Shown in pieces: positions 45,351-54,841 of a DNA stretch of 64,000 bases (its first letter is position 1; each line of letters opens with the position of its first letter). The notes under the pieces were generated by a model that saw nothing but the letters and a program-made list of their open reading frames with translations, did no database searches and was not told the origin of the DNA. The stretch comes from Flavobacterium sp. TAB 87. Its GTDB lineage: Bacteria; Bacteroidota; Bacteroidia; Flavobacteriales; Flavobacteriaceae. A program made the translations under genes and the position numbers. The stretch spans positions 62,001-126,000 of the forward strand of contig NZ_LLWK01000032.1 of the NCBI RefSeq assembly GCF_001529295.1, read 5' to 3'.

Positions 45351-46265
45351 CTAAAAGTAAAAAAAGTGACCGGTAACTCCCTCGTTAGGAGAATATTCGA
45401 GAGTGGGAGCTGGAATTTTTATGGTGTTGAAAACGGAGAAAATTGTTTTCAAAAAATGCGATTTTGTTTCAATTTTTGTCAAGTCAACGTCTACACTAAG
45501 GTAAAATTGACGATGTCTTTTCGCATTTCCATGTGATAAATTTGCACTGTTTTTGGAAGAACCAGCAATCATTTCTTCAGCTCCATATCCTAACGCAACA
45601 TTAATCCATTTTGGAATAGTTGTTGTTTTTGCAAAAGAATATAAATTCGCAGACAACCAATAGGTCTGTCCATTATAGTCCTTCAATAATTGTTTTTGAA
45701 AATTAGTTCCTAAAACATTTGGTCTTAGTGCTGCGTAATGAGTCGTGTGAAAAGAAAATTTAGGTGTAATACGTTGTTCTTTCCACAGAAGTTCTTGTGA
45801 AACGAATAAAGCCGTTCCAGAAGCATTAGCAATCAAATCTCCTGATGAAGCTCCCCATTCAGATGAAAATCCATCTAAAACTTCAACAGCGGTTAAAAAT
45901 GCAAAACCGAGCGTCGCTCCATAGATCAATTGTGACCTCTCACTTCCTCCAGTCCATTGTAGCATTTCTGCTCCAACACGTCCTAAGTGATAGGCGGAAT
46001 ATAAATGGCCTACTTTATCCATTTGCAACCAATCACTGTTATCATTTATAAAGTGAAAATTAGTTTTCGGGTAGTCAGCGTACCAAAGTTGATTTAAACC
46101 AATTAAAGTGACCGAAGCTAAGGCAGCTTCAGTACTATAGACCGTATTTTTTCTTTTTAGATTTAAAGTATCTGATGGCGTTAGGAAACGATCAAATTTA
46201 CTTTGCGCAAAAGATAATTGGCTTAGCAGTATAAAAGTAAAAATAGAAATCTTCCGTAGTAGCAA
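45351..46265 (-). CDS. DUF2279 family secreted protein
   Basis: 304 residues. Signal peptide MLLRKISIFTFILLSQLSFAQ. The family block NDNSDWLQMDKVGHLYSAYHLG, then ATLGFAFLTAVEVLDGFSSEWGASSGDLIANASGTALF, matches DUF2279/YfiM-like lipoproteins and outer-membrane-associated proteins of Bacteroidota. The function is unknown. Its stop is two bases from the mltG stop side on the same strand, giving a tight mltG-DUF2279 pair. Confidence 0.88.
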   Translation of the reverse strand: MLLRKISIFTFILLSQLSFAQSKFDRFLTPSDTLNLKRKNTVYSTEAALASVTLIGLNQLWYADYPKTNFHFINDNSDWLQMDKVGHLYSAYHLGRVGAEMLQWTGGSERSQLIYGATLGFAFLTAVEVLDGFSSEWGASSGDLIANASGTALFVSQELLWKEQRITPKFSFHTTHYAALRPNVLGTNFQKQLLKDYNGQTYWLSANLYSFAKTTTIPKWINVALGYGAEEMIAGSSKNSANLSHGNAKRHRQFYLSVDVDLTKIETKSHFLKTIFSVFNTIKIPAPTLEYSPNEGVTGHFFYF

Positions 46266-46267
46266 AC

Positions 46268-47308
46268 CTATCTATTTACTCCTTGCGCATTGATCCATTC
46301 TGAATATTTCCTAGCATTTACAGTATGTTCTTCGTAAGTGGAAGCAAATTCATGATAACCAAAGCGATCTATACTCGCACAGAAATAGATGAAATCATTT
46401 TTTTCTGGATTTAAAACAGCATCTAAAGCAGTAATATCGGGCATTGCAATGGGACCTGGAGGCAAACCAATATTGACGTATGTATTATAGGGAGACGACA
46501 TCGTTAAGTCCTTATAAAAAACTCGTTTAATAACTTGCTCAAAATCATCTGATTTTTTCTTGATCGCATAGATTACTGTAGGGTCAGCTTGAAGTGGCAT
46601 TCCCAAACGAATTCGGTTTAAGTAAACTCCAGCAATTCTAGGTCTTTCGTCTTTTTTAACAGACTCTTTGTGTACGATTGAGGCTAAAATAGTAGCTTCA
46701 ACTGGCGTCATACCTTGTGCCTTTGCTTTAGCTACACGTTCGTCTGTCCAAAAAACACGATACTCTTTGATCATTTTATCTCGAAACTTATCTGCAGAGG
46801 TATTCCAATAAATTTCATAAGTGTTCGGAATAAACATGGCAAAGACGTTTTCTTTAGTGAATCCGTTTTCTTTCATAAAAACAGAATCAGTTATCGCTGC
46901 CATTAAAGCTGTACTGTCGGCCTCTATTTCAGAACCAATTCTGCCTGCAAAACTTTCCAACCGTTCTTGGTTGTTGAATGCTAATTTTACTGCATTATTA
47001 GATCGCATTGCACGAACTAAGTCGATGTTGTTCATTCCTTTTTTAAGTAGAAAACGACCTGCTTTCACATTTTGTGGATAATCACGCTTATTGGCTACCA
47101 TCTCAAAACGATCCATGTTTTTCACGTAAGGTTTTAAAATGACTTTAATATCATCATAATTAGAACCCGTCGGTACATAAACATAAGTCTCATTTTTTTC
47201 GAATTGCGTATTGCTGCTAAAAATTTGCTGTATTAAGATAAAGCCATAAATCAGTAAACCTGAGATAACAACAATAGAAGCGATGGAAATTATTTTCTTT
47301 ATAGTCAA
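46268..47308 (-). CDS. mltG: Endolytic transglycosylase MltG
   Basis: 346 residues. An N-terminal membrane anchor (ISIASIVVISGLLIYGFILI) and a periplasmic YceG domain. The catalytic Glu215 lies in ILASIVHKES, followed by RIAGVYLNRIRLGMPLQADPTVIYAI and YNTYVNIGLPPGPIAMP. It cuts nascent glycan strands and sets their length. It is co-directional with the GNAT gene 12 bases upstream and DUF2279 downstream. Confidence 0.95.
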   Translation of the reverse strand: MTIKKIISIASIVVISGLLIYGFILIQQIFSSNTQFEKNETYVYVPTGSNYDDIKVILKPYVKNMDRFEMVANKRDYPQNVKAGRFLLKKGMNNIDLVRAMRSNNAVKLAFNNQERLESFAGRIGSEIEADSTALMAAITDSVFMKENGFTKENVFAMFIPNTYEIYWNTSADKFRDKMIKEYRVFWTDERVAKAKAQGMTPVEATILASIVHKESVKKDERPRIAGVYLNRIRLGMPLQADPTVIYAIKKKSDDFEQVIKRVFYKDLTMSSPYNTYVNIGLPPGPIAMPDITALDAVLNPEKNDFIYFCASIDRFGYHEFASTYEEHTVNARKYSEWINAQGVNR

Positions 47309-47320
47309 AATGATCTAATT

Positions 47321-47851
47321 TTATTTTTTATTGATTAATTGAAAAATAGCTTCGTCGTGATAGGTGCCGTTTACTAAGATCCAATCTTTTTTTATACCTA
47401 TATTTTCGAATCCAAATTTAGTAAAAAGTGCGATACTTGCTTTATTATGTGTGCCAATATTTGCATATAATTGATGCAAATTTAATTGATTAAACCCATA
47501 AGCAATTAACAACTCTAAGGCCTCTGTACCAATGTTTTGATTTCTATTTGCTTCTTTATGAATAACGATACCAATTCCTGCTCGATTATTTTTAGGATCA
47601 AAATCAAACAAATCTATTAATCCTACTGCTGGATAATCTTGATCTTGGCAAATTGCTAAGCGCAATTGTTTGGCTTCGTAAATATCTTGATGTGCATTCT
47701 CCAGATACTGTTTGATTAAAAAACGACTGTAAGGAGTTTGGGTATTGCTCACTTCCCAAATACTCATATCATTTTCTATAGCATAAATAAACTCCAAATC
47801 ATTAGGTTCTAATGCGCGAATATAAATAGTATCTCCTTTTAATGTTTTCAT
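47321..47851 (-). CDS. GNAT family N-acetyltransferase (RimJ/RimL-like)
   Basis: 176 residues. IYIRALEPNDLEFIYAIEND opens the domain, and AGIGIVIHKEANRNQNIGTEAL is the CoA-binding segment, with a relaxed R/QxxGxG as NQNIGTEA. LHQLYANIGTHNKASIALFTKFGFENIG completes the fold. Members acetylate protein N-termini or small amines. It sits between dapF and mltG in a minus-strand run. Confidence 0.88.
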   Translation of the reverse strand: MKTLKGDTIYIRALEPNDLEFIYAIENDMSIWEVSNTQTPYSRFLIKQYLENAHQDIYEAKQLRLAICQDQDYPAVGLIDLFDFDPKNNRAGIGIVIHKEANRNQNIGTEALELLIAYGFNQLNLHQLYANIGTHNKASIALFTKFGFENIGIKKDWILVNGTYHDEAIFQLINKK

Positions 47852-47895
47852 CTTTGATTCAAAAATATAAGATTCTGATTTAAATACTAAAAGCT

Positions 47896-48678
47896 CTAAA
47901 TTACTATAGTTCCTTTAAAAACAAACTCCGCCGGACCTTTCAAGAAAATATTAGTATATAAATGATCTCTTTTTTCAAAATTTACTTGCAGCTTCCCTCC
48001 TTCTACGTTCAAATTTAAGTTGGTTTCGTTTGTTTGCCCAGTAGCGTTCATAGCTATAGCAACAGCCGTTGCTCCTGTTCCGCAAGCCAAGGTTTCATCT
48101 TCTACTCCACGTTCATATGTTCGCAAAGAGAAGGTAGTATCGTCAATCTTCTTTACAAAATTAATGTTACTTCCTTTTTCACCATACAATTCGCTATATC
48201 GCAATCGAGCCCCATTTTCTTTTACCTTATAGGTTTCTAAATCATCAACTAGCTCAACATGGTGTGGAGAACCAGTGTTTAAAAATGTATGCGTATCAAA
48301 AGCAGTAATCGTTTCTACATCGATCATTTGCAAAGCAACTAGATTATCATCACCTACAGACGCATGGTGCAAGCCATCGGTTGCAATAAAAATAGTTTTA
48401 CTGGCAATAATACCCAACTTTTTGGCAAAAGCTACCAAACAACGACCGCCATTACCACACATCGAACTTTCATTTCCATCGGCGTTATAGTACACCATTT
48501 TAAAATCGGTATTCGCATCCTTTTCCAGTAAAATTAAGCCGTCTGCGCCAATACCGAAACGTCTGTCACACAAACGTTCAATAACTTTTACATTGTCTTT
48601 TGGAAAAAAATCGGCACGGTTATCGATCATTACAAAATCATTTCCGGTTCCTTGGTATTTATAAAAATCTATCTGCAT
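47896..48678 (-). CDS. dapF: Diaminopimelate epimerase
   Basis: 260 residues from ATG 48678; an in-frame ATG at 48711 would add 11 atypical residues. It interconverts LL- and meso-diaminopimelate for lysine and peptidoglycan synthesis. The two catalytic cysteines are Cys74 in SSMCGNGGRC and Cys199 in TLACGTGATA. FYKYQGTGNDFVMIDN is the family N-terminus. A TAnnTTTG box lies 22 bases upstream. Confidence 0.95.
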   Translation of the reverse strand: MQIDFYKYQGTGNDFVMIDNRADFFPKDNVKVIERLCDRRFGIGADGLILLEKDANTDFKMVYYNADGNESSMCGNGGRCLVAFAKKLGIIASKTIFIATDGLHHASVGDDNLVALQMIDVETITAFDTHTFLNTGSPHHVELVDDLETYKVKENGARLRYSELYGEKGSNINFVKKIDDTTFSLRTYERGVEDETLACGTGATAVAIAMNATGQTNETNLNLNVEGGKLQVNFEKRDHLYTNIFLKGPAEFVFKGTIVI

Positions 48679-48700
48679 TTTTTTTATCGAGTTGAACTCA

Positions 48701-48708
48701 CAAAAGTA
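48701..48708 (-). promoter_or_regulatory. -7 promoter box of dapF
   Basis: Reads TACTTTTG on the minus strand (TAnnTTTG), 22 bases before the dapF ATG. It supports the shorter start at 48678. Confidence 0.5.
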
Positions 48709-48815
48709 CAAACTATTAATGATATGTTAATCATAGTTAAAGTGCGTTAAAGCATAATTATGAAATAAAATTTTGCTTTAATTTTACTATGAAATAACTT
48801 AAACATGAACAAACT

Positions 48816-50216
48816 ATGAAACGATTTTCTACCTTATTCTTAGTGTCGCTTTTAAGTGGAACTATGACGCTCGGTGCTTACAAGTTATTATTTGAAAACA
48901 GTGATTCTTTCTTTAGCGATAAAAAGTCTGGAGTAACGGTCGCATCCGATTCTTTTACAAAAACAGTTGGTCTGGCAGCCGAAGCGGTTGATTTTACAGA
49001 AGCAGCCAACGAAACGATTCATACTGTAGTCCACGTAAAAAATGTTACGAGAAGAACAGTGTCTAACCCTATGTTGGAATATTTTTACGGGTACGGCGGG
49101 CAGCAGCAACAGGAACAAGTAGGAACTGGTTCTGGTGTTATAATTTCTGAAGATGGTTATATTGTCACTAACAATCATGTGATTAAAGATGCCTCTGAAA
49201 TTGAAATTACGTTGAACAATAACAAATCATACAAAGCAAAATTAATTGGTACGGATTCTAAAATGGATATCGCACTTTTAAAAATTGATGCAAAAGACAA
49301 GTTGCCTTACACCACGTTTGCTAATTCTGATAATGTAAAAGTAGGCGAATGGGTTTTGGCTGTTGGAAATCCGTACAATTTAACTTCGACTGTTACAGCT
49401 GGAATTGTTTCTGCAAAGGCCAGAAGTATCGGCGGTAACGGAATTCAATCTTTTATTCAAACTGATGCTGCTGTAAATCCTGGAAATAGTGGCGGTGCTT
49501 TGGTAAATACCAGAGGAGAATTAATTGGAATTAACACTATGATCTCGTCTCCAACCGGAAGTTATACTGGCTATTCGTTTGCAGTACCTTCCAATAATGC
49601 TAGAAAAATTATTGAGGACATTATGGAATACGGTAATGTACAACGCGGAATTCTAGGTGTTCAAGGTGGGGAATTGAACTCGAATGCTTCAAAAGAATTG
49701 GGAATCAATCAAACGGAAGGGTTTTATATCAATTCGGTATCTGCTAAATCTGGAGCGGAAAGAGCAGGCTTGAAAAAAGGAGATATTATTATCAAACTGG
49801 ACGAACAGAAAGTGAATACTTTTGCAGATTTGTCGGGTTACATTAATACAAAGCGTCCAGATGATGTGGTTCAAGTAACTTATTTGCGTGATGGAAAAAC
49901 TAAATTGTCGGCGGTAACTTTGAGTAAAAATGAATTTTATTCGGCAGAATTTAAAGGAATTCAATTAGAAAATATTACCGATTCTGATAAAAAGAAGTTT
50001 CGTTTAAATTACGGCGTGAAAATTAAGTCAATTACAAACGATAATTTGGCACAATATGCAGAGGAATTGATCGGAAACATCATTCTGAGCGTAGACAACG
50101 CTAAAGCCACGGATGTAGAAACGGTTTCTAAACTTTTAAATAATAAGGATGAAAATCAAAGTATTCGTATTGAAATGATAAATAAAAATGGAGAAGTACT
50201 GCGAATTATTATCTAA
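48816..50216 (+). CDS. Do/DegQ-type periplasmic serine protease
   Basis: 466 residues. An N-terminal membrane or signal segment (STLFLVSLLSGTMTLGAYKLL), then a trypsin-like domain with catalytic His121 (TNNHVIK), Asp151 (MDIALLKID) and Ser225 (NPGNSGGAL). Two PDZ domains follow: about 275-365, beginning GILGVQGGEL, and a shorter one about 370-466 (GIQLENI ... LSVDNAKATD). It degrades or refolds damaged envelope proteins. A terminator follows directly. Confidence 0.95.
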   Translation: MKRFSTLFLVSLLSGTMTLGAYKLLFENSDSFFSDKKSGVTVASDSFTKTVGLAAEAVDFTEAANETIHTVVHVKNVTRRTVSNPMLEYFYGYGGQQQQEQVGTGSGVIISEDGYIVTNNHVIKDASEIEITLNNNKSYKAKLIGTDSKMDIALLKIDAKDKLPYTTFANSDNVKVGEWVLAVGNPYNLTSTVTAGIVSAKARSIGGNGIQSFIQTDAAVNPGNSGGALVNTRGELIGINTMISSPTGSYTGYSFAVPSNNARKIIEDIMEYGNVQRGILGVQGGELNSNASKELGINQTEGFYINSVSAKSGAERAGLKKGDIIIKLDEQKVNTFADLSGYINTKRPDDVVQVTYLRDGKTKLSAVTLSKNEFYSAEFKGIQLENITDSDKKKFRLNYGVKIKSITNDNLAQYAEELIGNIILSVDNAKATDVETVSKLLNNKDENQSIRIEMINKNGEVLRIII

Positions 50217-50237
50217 ATCTATTTTAACATTAAATTT

Positions 50238-50273
50238 TTAGCTGCTCTGTATTTCACTAGGCAGCTTTTTTTT
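50238..50273 (+). terminator. Terminator of the protease gene
   Basis: AGCTGC (50240-50245) pairs with GCAGCT (50261-50266), followed by a run of eight T. Confidence 0.75.
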
Positions 50274-50317
50274 GTTAAAAAAAATGATAAAATAGCTTAC
50301 GAAATCGATTGAAATCG

Positions 50318-50325
50318 TATTTTTG
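50318..50325 (+). promoter_or_regulatory. -7 promoter box of the GAPDH gene
   Basis: TATTTTTG matches TAnnTTTG, 51 bases upstream of the ATG at 50377. Confidence 0.5.
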
Positions 50326-50376
50326 CCGCAAATTTAAAAAACACAACTACTTATTTTTTTTTCAATTTTTACAACT

Positions 50377-51825
50377 ATGGGCAAAATACCTTTGTATCAA
50401 AAAGAAGTTTCATTGCAAGTCGACAGACGAAAAGCAGGAGTTGAACTTATTAAAATCATTAGCGATTTATGGTACGACAAATCAATCGAAATGGTGCTAT
50501 TCAAAAATCAGTTACTAGACAAAAATGTAAGTGATATTATAAATTTACATCAATATGCTGGTGAATTTGTAGGCAAGCCAATTACTGTTTTTAATTCGGT
50601 CGAAATTGCAAAAGTTATTCTTTCTTTAGACTTACCTCCTTCCAAACTAGACATTGGAAAACTAGCGTATGAATTTAGTTTAGAAGAAGAGAAATATCCA
50701 GATGCCCGTTATTTTGTTTTAGATAAATTAAAACACGCAAAATCATCTGAAGAAATTCAGCCCAAAGATGTGGTTTTGTACGGTTTTGGACGAATTGGTC
50801 GATTGTTAGCTCGCGAGTTAATGTCAAAAACAGGAAAAGGAAACCAATTGCGTTTAAGAGCCATTGTAACTCGTGATAAAAACGACGTGGTAACTTTAGA
50901 AAAAAGAGCCTCTTTATTGCGCTATGATTCCATTCATGGTGACTTTCCTGGATCTGTAGTTGCAGATGCAAAAAATAATGCTTTAATCATTAACGGAACA
51001 ACCGTTCATATCATAACCGCCCAAAGTCCCGAAGAAATTGATTATACGACTTACGGAATCAACGATGCATTAATTATTGATAATACAGGTGCCTTTACTA
51101 CAGAAGAAGCGCTAAAACGTCATTTAGTATCCAAAGGGGCGTCCAAAGTTTTATTAACTGCACCCGGAAAAGGCGTTCCAAATATTGTTCATGGTGTAAA
51201 TCATAACGAATACAATCCAGATGAAATTGATATTTTCTCTGCAGCTTCGTGCACTACCAATGCTATTACGCCCATTTTAAAAGCAGTTGAAGATACTTTG
51301 GGTGTTGTAAAAGGACACTTAGAAACAATTCATGCTTATACCAACGATCAAAATTTGGTCGACAATATGCATAAGAAATACCGCCGTGGTAGAGCTGCTG
51401 CTCTCAACATGGTTATTACAGAAACTGGAGCCGGAAGTGCTGTTGCTAAAGCATTACCTTCATTGGAAGGAAAACTAACGTCGAATGCGATTCGTGTTCC
51501 TGTACCAAACGGTTCATTGGTAGTGTTAAGTCTTGAAGTTAATAAAACCACGTCCGTTGCAGGTCTTAATAAAATAATGAAAAAATACGCTTTGGAAGGC
51601 GAATTGGTGGAACAAATTAAATATTCGCTAAACAACGAATTGGTTTCTTCGGATATTGTAGGAACTTCTGCCCCAGCGATTTACGACAGCAATGCTACCA
51701 TTGTTTCCAAAGATGGTAAAAATATCGTGTTGTATATTTGGTATGATAATGAATTTGGCTACAGCCATCAAGTAGTTCGTTTAGCTAAATATATTGCCAA
51801 AGTAAGACGTTTTACCTATTACTAA
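50377..51825 (+). CDS. Glyceraldehyde-3-phosphate dehydrogenase with N-terminal extension
   Basis: 482 residues. About 130 N-terminal residues of unknown function (IPLYQKEVSLQVDRRKAGVE ... DLPPSKLDIGKLAYEF) precede a full GAPDH. The Rossmann motif YGFGRIGRL is near 130, catalytic Cys292 in ASCTTNAITP, HAYTNDQNLVD follows, and the C-terminal WYDNEFGYSHQVVRLA is present. The extension has no signal or membrane segment and may be regulatory or oligomerising. Bacteroidota often have a short GapA as well, so this long form could serve gluconeogenesis or an NADP-linked role; that is inference. Strong terminator downstream. Confidence 0.93.
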   Translation: MGKIPLYQKEVSLQVDRRKAGVELIKIISDLWYDKSIEMVLFKNQLLDKNVSDIINLHQYAGEFVGKPITVFNSVEIAKVILSLDLPPSKLDIGKLAYEFSLEEEKYPDARYFVLDKLKHAKSSEEIQPKDVVLYGFGRIGRLLARELMSKTGKGNQLRLRAIVTRDKNDVVTLEKRASLLRYDSIHGDFPGSVVADAKNNALIINGTTVHIITAQSPEEIDYTTYGINDALIIDNTGAFTTEEALKRHLVSKGASKVLLTAPGKGVPNIVHGVNHNEYNPDEIDIFSAASCTTNAITPILKAVEDTLGVVKGHLETIHAYTNDQNLVDNMHKKYRRGRAAALNMVITETGAGSAVAKALPSLEGKLTSNAIRVPVPNGSLVVLSLEVNKTTSVAGLNKIMKKYALEGELVEQIKYSLNNELVSSDIVGTSAPAIYDSNATIVSKDGKNIVLYIWYDNEFGYSHQVVRLAKYIAKVRRFTYY

Positions 51826-51858
51826 AAATAAATAACCCAAACCAAACCATTACCATTG

Positions 51859-51896
51859 AAAAACCCCCAAAAGCATTTGTCTTTTGGGGGTATTTT
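51859..51896 (+). terminator. Terminator of the GAPDH gene
   Basis: AACCCCCAAAAG pairs with CTTTTGGGGGT across a seven-base loop, followed by ATTTTTAT. Confidence 0.85.
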
Positions 51897-52000
51897 TATA
51901 TAAAAAATCATCTTGAATAGATTGTGAAAATTTACAAATACAAGTCAATGCTTTCTAAAAATTCTTGCAACCTATTCAAGTTGAAAATTAAGTTTTGATT

Positions 52001-52369
52001 TTAATTGATGCGCTCGGCTGTCCAATCTACAGCGGTTAAATAGTCTGCTTTGATAAAGGTTTTAAATTCACCCGAAATTGTTTTATTAAACTCCGAAGCA
52101 TAACTCATCATTCGTTCTGAGTCTGTAACTAAAGCTCCACGCGACCAATCTACCGTATTTCTCATACGAAGCAATCCTTCGTGCAACCAAGCTCCTAAAG
52201 TAAAATCCGTTGGTGCTTTTTCAAAAACCAATAAATAATTGGCGTTTTTATTTGTGTTTATATAGTGTTTTAATTCTTCAATAATAACGTCGAAGTCTGC
52301 TTTTAATAAGTCTCCAACAGCTTTAAAGCCAATCATATTTGTAGGTAATTCGTTTATTCTAATAATCAT
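52001..52369 (-). CDS. STAS/SpoIIAA-like protein
   Basis: 122 residues from ATG 52369; an upstream in-frame start at 52423 would add 18 residues outside the domain. The pattern NMIGFKAVGDLLKADFDVIIEELKHYI, then NYLLVFEKAPTDFTLGAWLHEGL and MMSYASEFNKTISGEFKTF, resembles the SpoIIAA-like (PF11964) group, whose members may bind lipids or act as switches. No kinase or anti-sigma partner is adjacent. Confidence 0.72.
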   Translation of the reverse strand: MIIRINELPTNMIGFKAVGDLLKADFDVIIEELKHYINTNKNANYLLVFEKAPTDFTLGAWLHEGLLRMRNTVDWSRGALVTDSERMMSYASEFNKTISGEFKTFIKADYLTAVDWTAERIN

Positions 52370-52730
52370 AATAGTAAATTTAGAGGGTCTAACTTCGAGT
52401 ACAAAAGTAATAGCGAGGTACATGTCTAATTTTATGAATATTTACGAAGTGGTTGTATAATTTCAATGTTTTGGAATAAAAACAAATAGTGGTGATTTCA
52501 CTTAAGATAAAAAATTAAAACTGAAAAAAGAGGGAATAGAAACAGGAGATGTTACAATATGATTCTATAAATATAGAGACGAGACTCATTTTTAGAAAGT
52601 CGAGTCAATACAATCAAACTGTACTAAAGATCTAGAAAGCTGCAATAGATTAAAGAATAAAAATAGCCACAAATTAAATTGATAAGAAAAATTTAATTCG
52701 TGGCTAAAAAATCAGAAACTAATATATATT
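52370..52730. other. Intergenic region before the STAS-like gene
   Basis: 361 bases with no supported gene. It contains the terminator of the hydroxylase gene at its right end. The middle is AT-rich with short purine-rich stretches. Nothing else is recognised. Confidence 0.4.
52660..52711 (-). terminator. Terminator of the aromatic hydroxylase gene
   Basis: TAGCCACAAATTAAATT (52664-52680) pairs with AATTTAATTCGTGGCTA (52690-52706) with one mismatch. On the minus strand a T-rich tract follows. Confidence 0.85.
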
Positions 52731-54482
52731 CTACAAATTATTAAAAATTAATTCTAAACCTCCAACAATTAAATGTGCTACAACTGGTCGTCTTAATTTA
52801 ATCGTTTCCAGGTATTCTTCAATTTCTATGGCAAAAGAAATGTCATTTCTTAAATACGCTAATTCGGCTATCTCTAATGGTAAAAGCCAATCGCTAGCAT
52901 GGTTTTCTTTTACTTTATTAAAAATACTTTTCAATGAAGATTGCGTATCATTATTTTCGCGTATCGTGCGAACGCTTCCGTATAAGGTTTCTAAATCATT
53001 GCGAGTGTCCGATTCTTTAGCTTTTATCGTTTTACTGGAAGGAACGTGAGAAATCATGTCGAAACTTTCAGTGTCCGCAGGTCCAGAAAAAGCCGAAATA
53101 ACTTTTTTACCGACTGCCATATCGTAGGTTCCCCAAGTGGGTTCAAATAAAAGTGTTTCTCCTTGTGTAACCGAACAGTTTTTAAAACTAATCAAAATTA
53201 TTTCGCCGTGTAAATTACGAGAACCAGTAATAATTTCACCTTTTACAATAATATTCCCTTCAAATTCTAAGCAAATTGTTTCCCCTTCTACAATTTTGTA
53301 AGCTGTCAAATCTTTTGGACTCATATCTTCAATAGCCAAATTAAAGCCTTTAAGTTTACCAATTGGACTACCAAAACCTTCGGCATGTGTTGTTGTCCCG
53401 TGACTCACCAGTTCTTTCTCGCGATAAGATAATGCAGTTTTTCCAGTGGTTTGAATATAAACAGGCTTTCCTTCTGCTTCAATAACATTCGTAAAAACGC
53501 CAGAAATTTGCAGACCTGTGCTCAATTCAATAGTTCCTAGAGCATTGGAATCAATTAATTTCCTGATTCCAGACAAACCGCCTGTGCGTAAAGCCATTCT
53601 ATTAGCAAATTCTTCTAAAATGTAGCTTAGATGAGAAAATGTTGGGGTAACATATAATTGCGGTTGCAACTTTGTAATATCAAAATTTTGGCCGGCAGCC
53701 GAAATATCGTAGGGAATTTTTTTAACCTTTTCGGTCATGCACTGTGCACTTTCTCCGATAGAAGATAACAATCCAGCTCCATAAATTTTCGGATCTTCTA
53801 CTGTTCCAATCAAACCATACTCTACGGTCCACCAATGCAGGTTTCGAATTTGAGCCATTTCAGACAATTCGCCCATATTATTCTGAAGTTCTTCAACCGC
53901 TTTTTCAGCTTTTTCAATTTCAATTTCGGGTGTTCCTTCTGCTTCTTTTAAGATCGAAAGCAAACGAATCGCTTCGTACATCTCGTAATCTTTATGAGAA
54001 GAAATAGCTTTGCAACCAATTTCGCCAAAGCGACGCAAATATTCAGCATATTCAGGATTAGCAATAATTGGAGCATGACCGGCACCTTCGTGAATAATAT
54101 CGGGAGCTGGTGTATATTCTATATGTTCTAATTGACGAATATCAGAAGCGATAACTAATACTTGATAAGCTTGAAATTCCATGAATGCATTGGGCGGAAT
54201 AAAGCCATCAACCGCAACGGCAGCCCAGCCAATTTCAGATAGAATTCTATTCATTCCGTACATACTCGGAATGTTATCAATCTCTATTCCGGTTCTTTCT
54301 AAACCATCCAAATACGAATGATGCGCCACTTTAGACAAATAATTAACATTTTTGCGCATTACATACCTCCAGACCGCCTGATTAATTGGTGTATAATCAC
54401 CGTAATCTTGTGGTTTAATAAATTGCGTTAAATGCTTCGGCAAACGCTCTAATAATGGATTGGTTTCAATATTTGGATTCAT
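52731..54482 (-). CDS. Aromatic amino acid hydroxylase (phenylalanine 4-monooxygenase-like)
   Basis: 583 residues. Pterin-dependent iron enzyme converting phenylalanine to tyrosine. The metal motif PDIIHEGAGHAPI supplies His131 and His136, and the third ligand Glu follows in EYLRRFGEIG. The first 330 residues or so form the catalytic domain. The remaining 250 (from about 335) are an extension without a recognised domain, characteristic of the long Bacteroidota form. Single gene with its own terminator. The role could be catabolism of phenylalanine or tyrosine supply. Confidence 0.92.
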   Translation of the reverse strand: MNPNIETNPLLERLPKHLTQFIKPQDYGDYTPINQAVWRYVMRKNVNYLSKVAHHSYLDGLERTGIEIDNIPSMYGMNRILSEIGWAAVAVDGFIPPNAFMEFQAYQVLVIASDIRQLEHIEYTPAPDIIHEGAGHAPIIANPEYAEYLRRFGEIGCKAISSHKDYEMYEAIRLLSILKEAEGTPEIEIEKAEKAVEELQNNMGELSEMAQIRNLHWWTVEYGLIGTVEDPKIYGAGLLSSIGESAQCMTEKVKKIPYDISAAGQNFDITKLQPQLYVTPTFSHLSYILEEFANRMALRTGGLSGIRKLIDSNALGTIELSTGLQISGVFTNVIEAEGKPVYIQTTGKTALSYREKELVSHGTTTHAEGFGSPIGKLKGFNLAIEDMSPKDLTAYKIVEGETICLEFEGNIIVKGEIITGSRNLHGEIILISFKNCSVTQGETLLFEPTWGTYDMAVGKKVISAFSGPADTESFDMISHVPSSKTIKAKESDTRNDLETLYGSVRTIRENNDTQSSLKSIFNKVKENHASDWLLPLEIAELAYLRNDISFAIEIEEYLETIKLRRPVVAHLIVGGLELIFNNL

Positions 54483-54841
54483 TTCGAAATCGTTGTAGTT
54501 TGTATCGTAAAATTACAACTTCGGCAACCATTTTCTACCATTTAATTTTATTTTCTTCAAAAAGATTTTCTCAAAAATCAAAATTTTATTAGCTTGTTAT
54601 ATCCCTATTATTGGTCGTCAAAAATTTTCATACTGTGCTTTTCCATTAGTTACATTCTCCATTAATGCATCATACAACACATTGCTATTTCGCTCTACGT
54701 GTTAAAAATCTTAGTTATAATAAGTAAAATACATACGTTGCTTTTTATGTTGAATTATTAATTTTTTTTGTAATATTGCTAGACTATATTAATTTAATTT
54801 ACTTTTTAATTACTATATTCTAAAAATTATTGCAAATTTTA
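54483..54841. other. Divergent region hydroxylase / sigma factor
   Basis: 359 bases without a gene. Very AT-rich, with several T-runs near the right end. No clear TAnnTTTG box with correct spacing for either gene could be fixed by eye. Confidence 0.4.

Noticed and set aside
47073..47081. TGTGGATAA, an exact DnaA-box consensus
   Set aside because: A single copy inside the mltG coding region, far from dnaA and without neighbouring boxes; likely chance.
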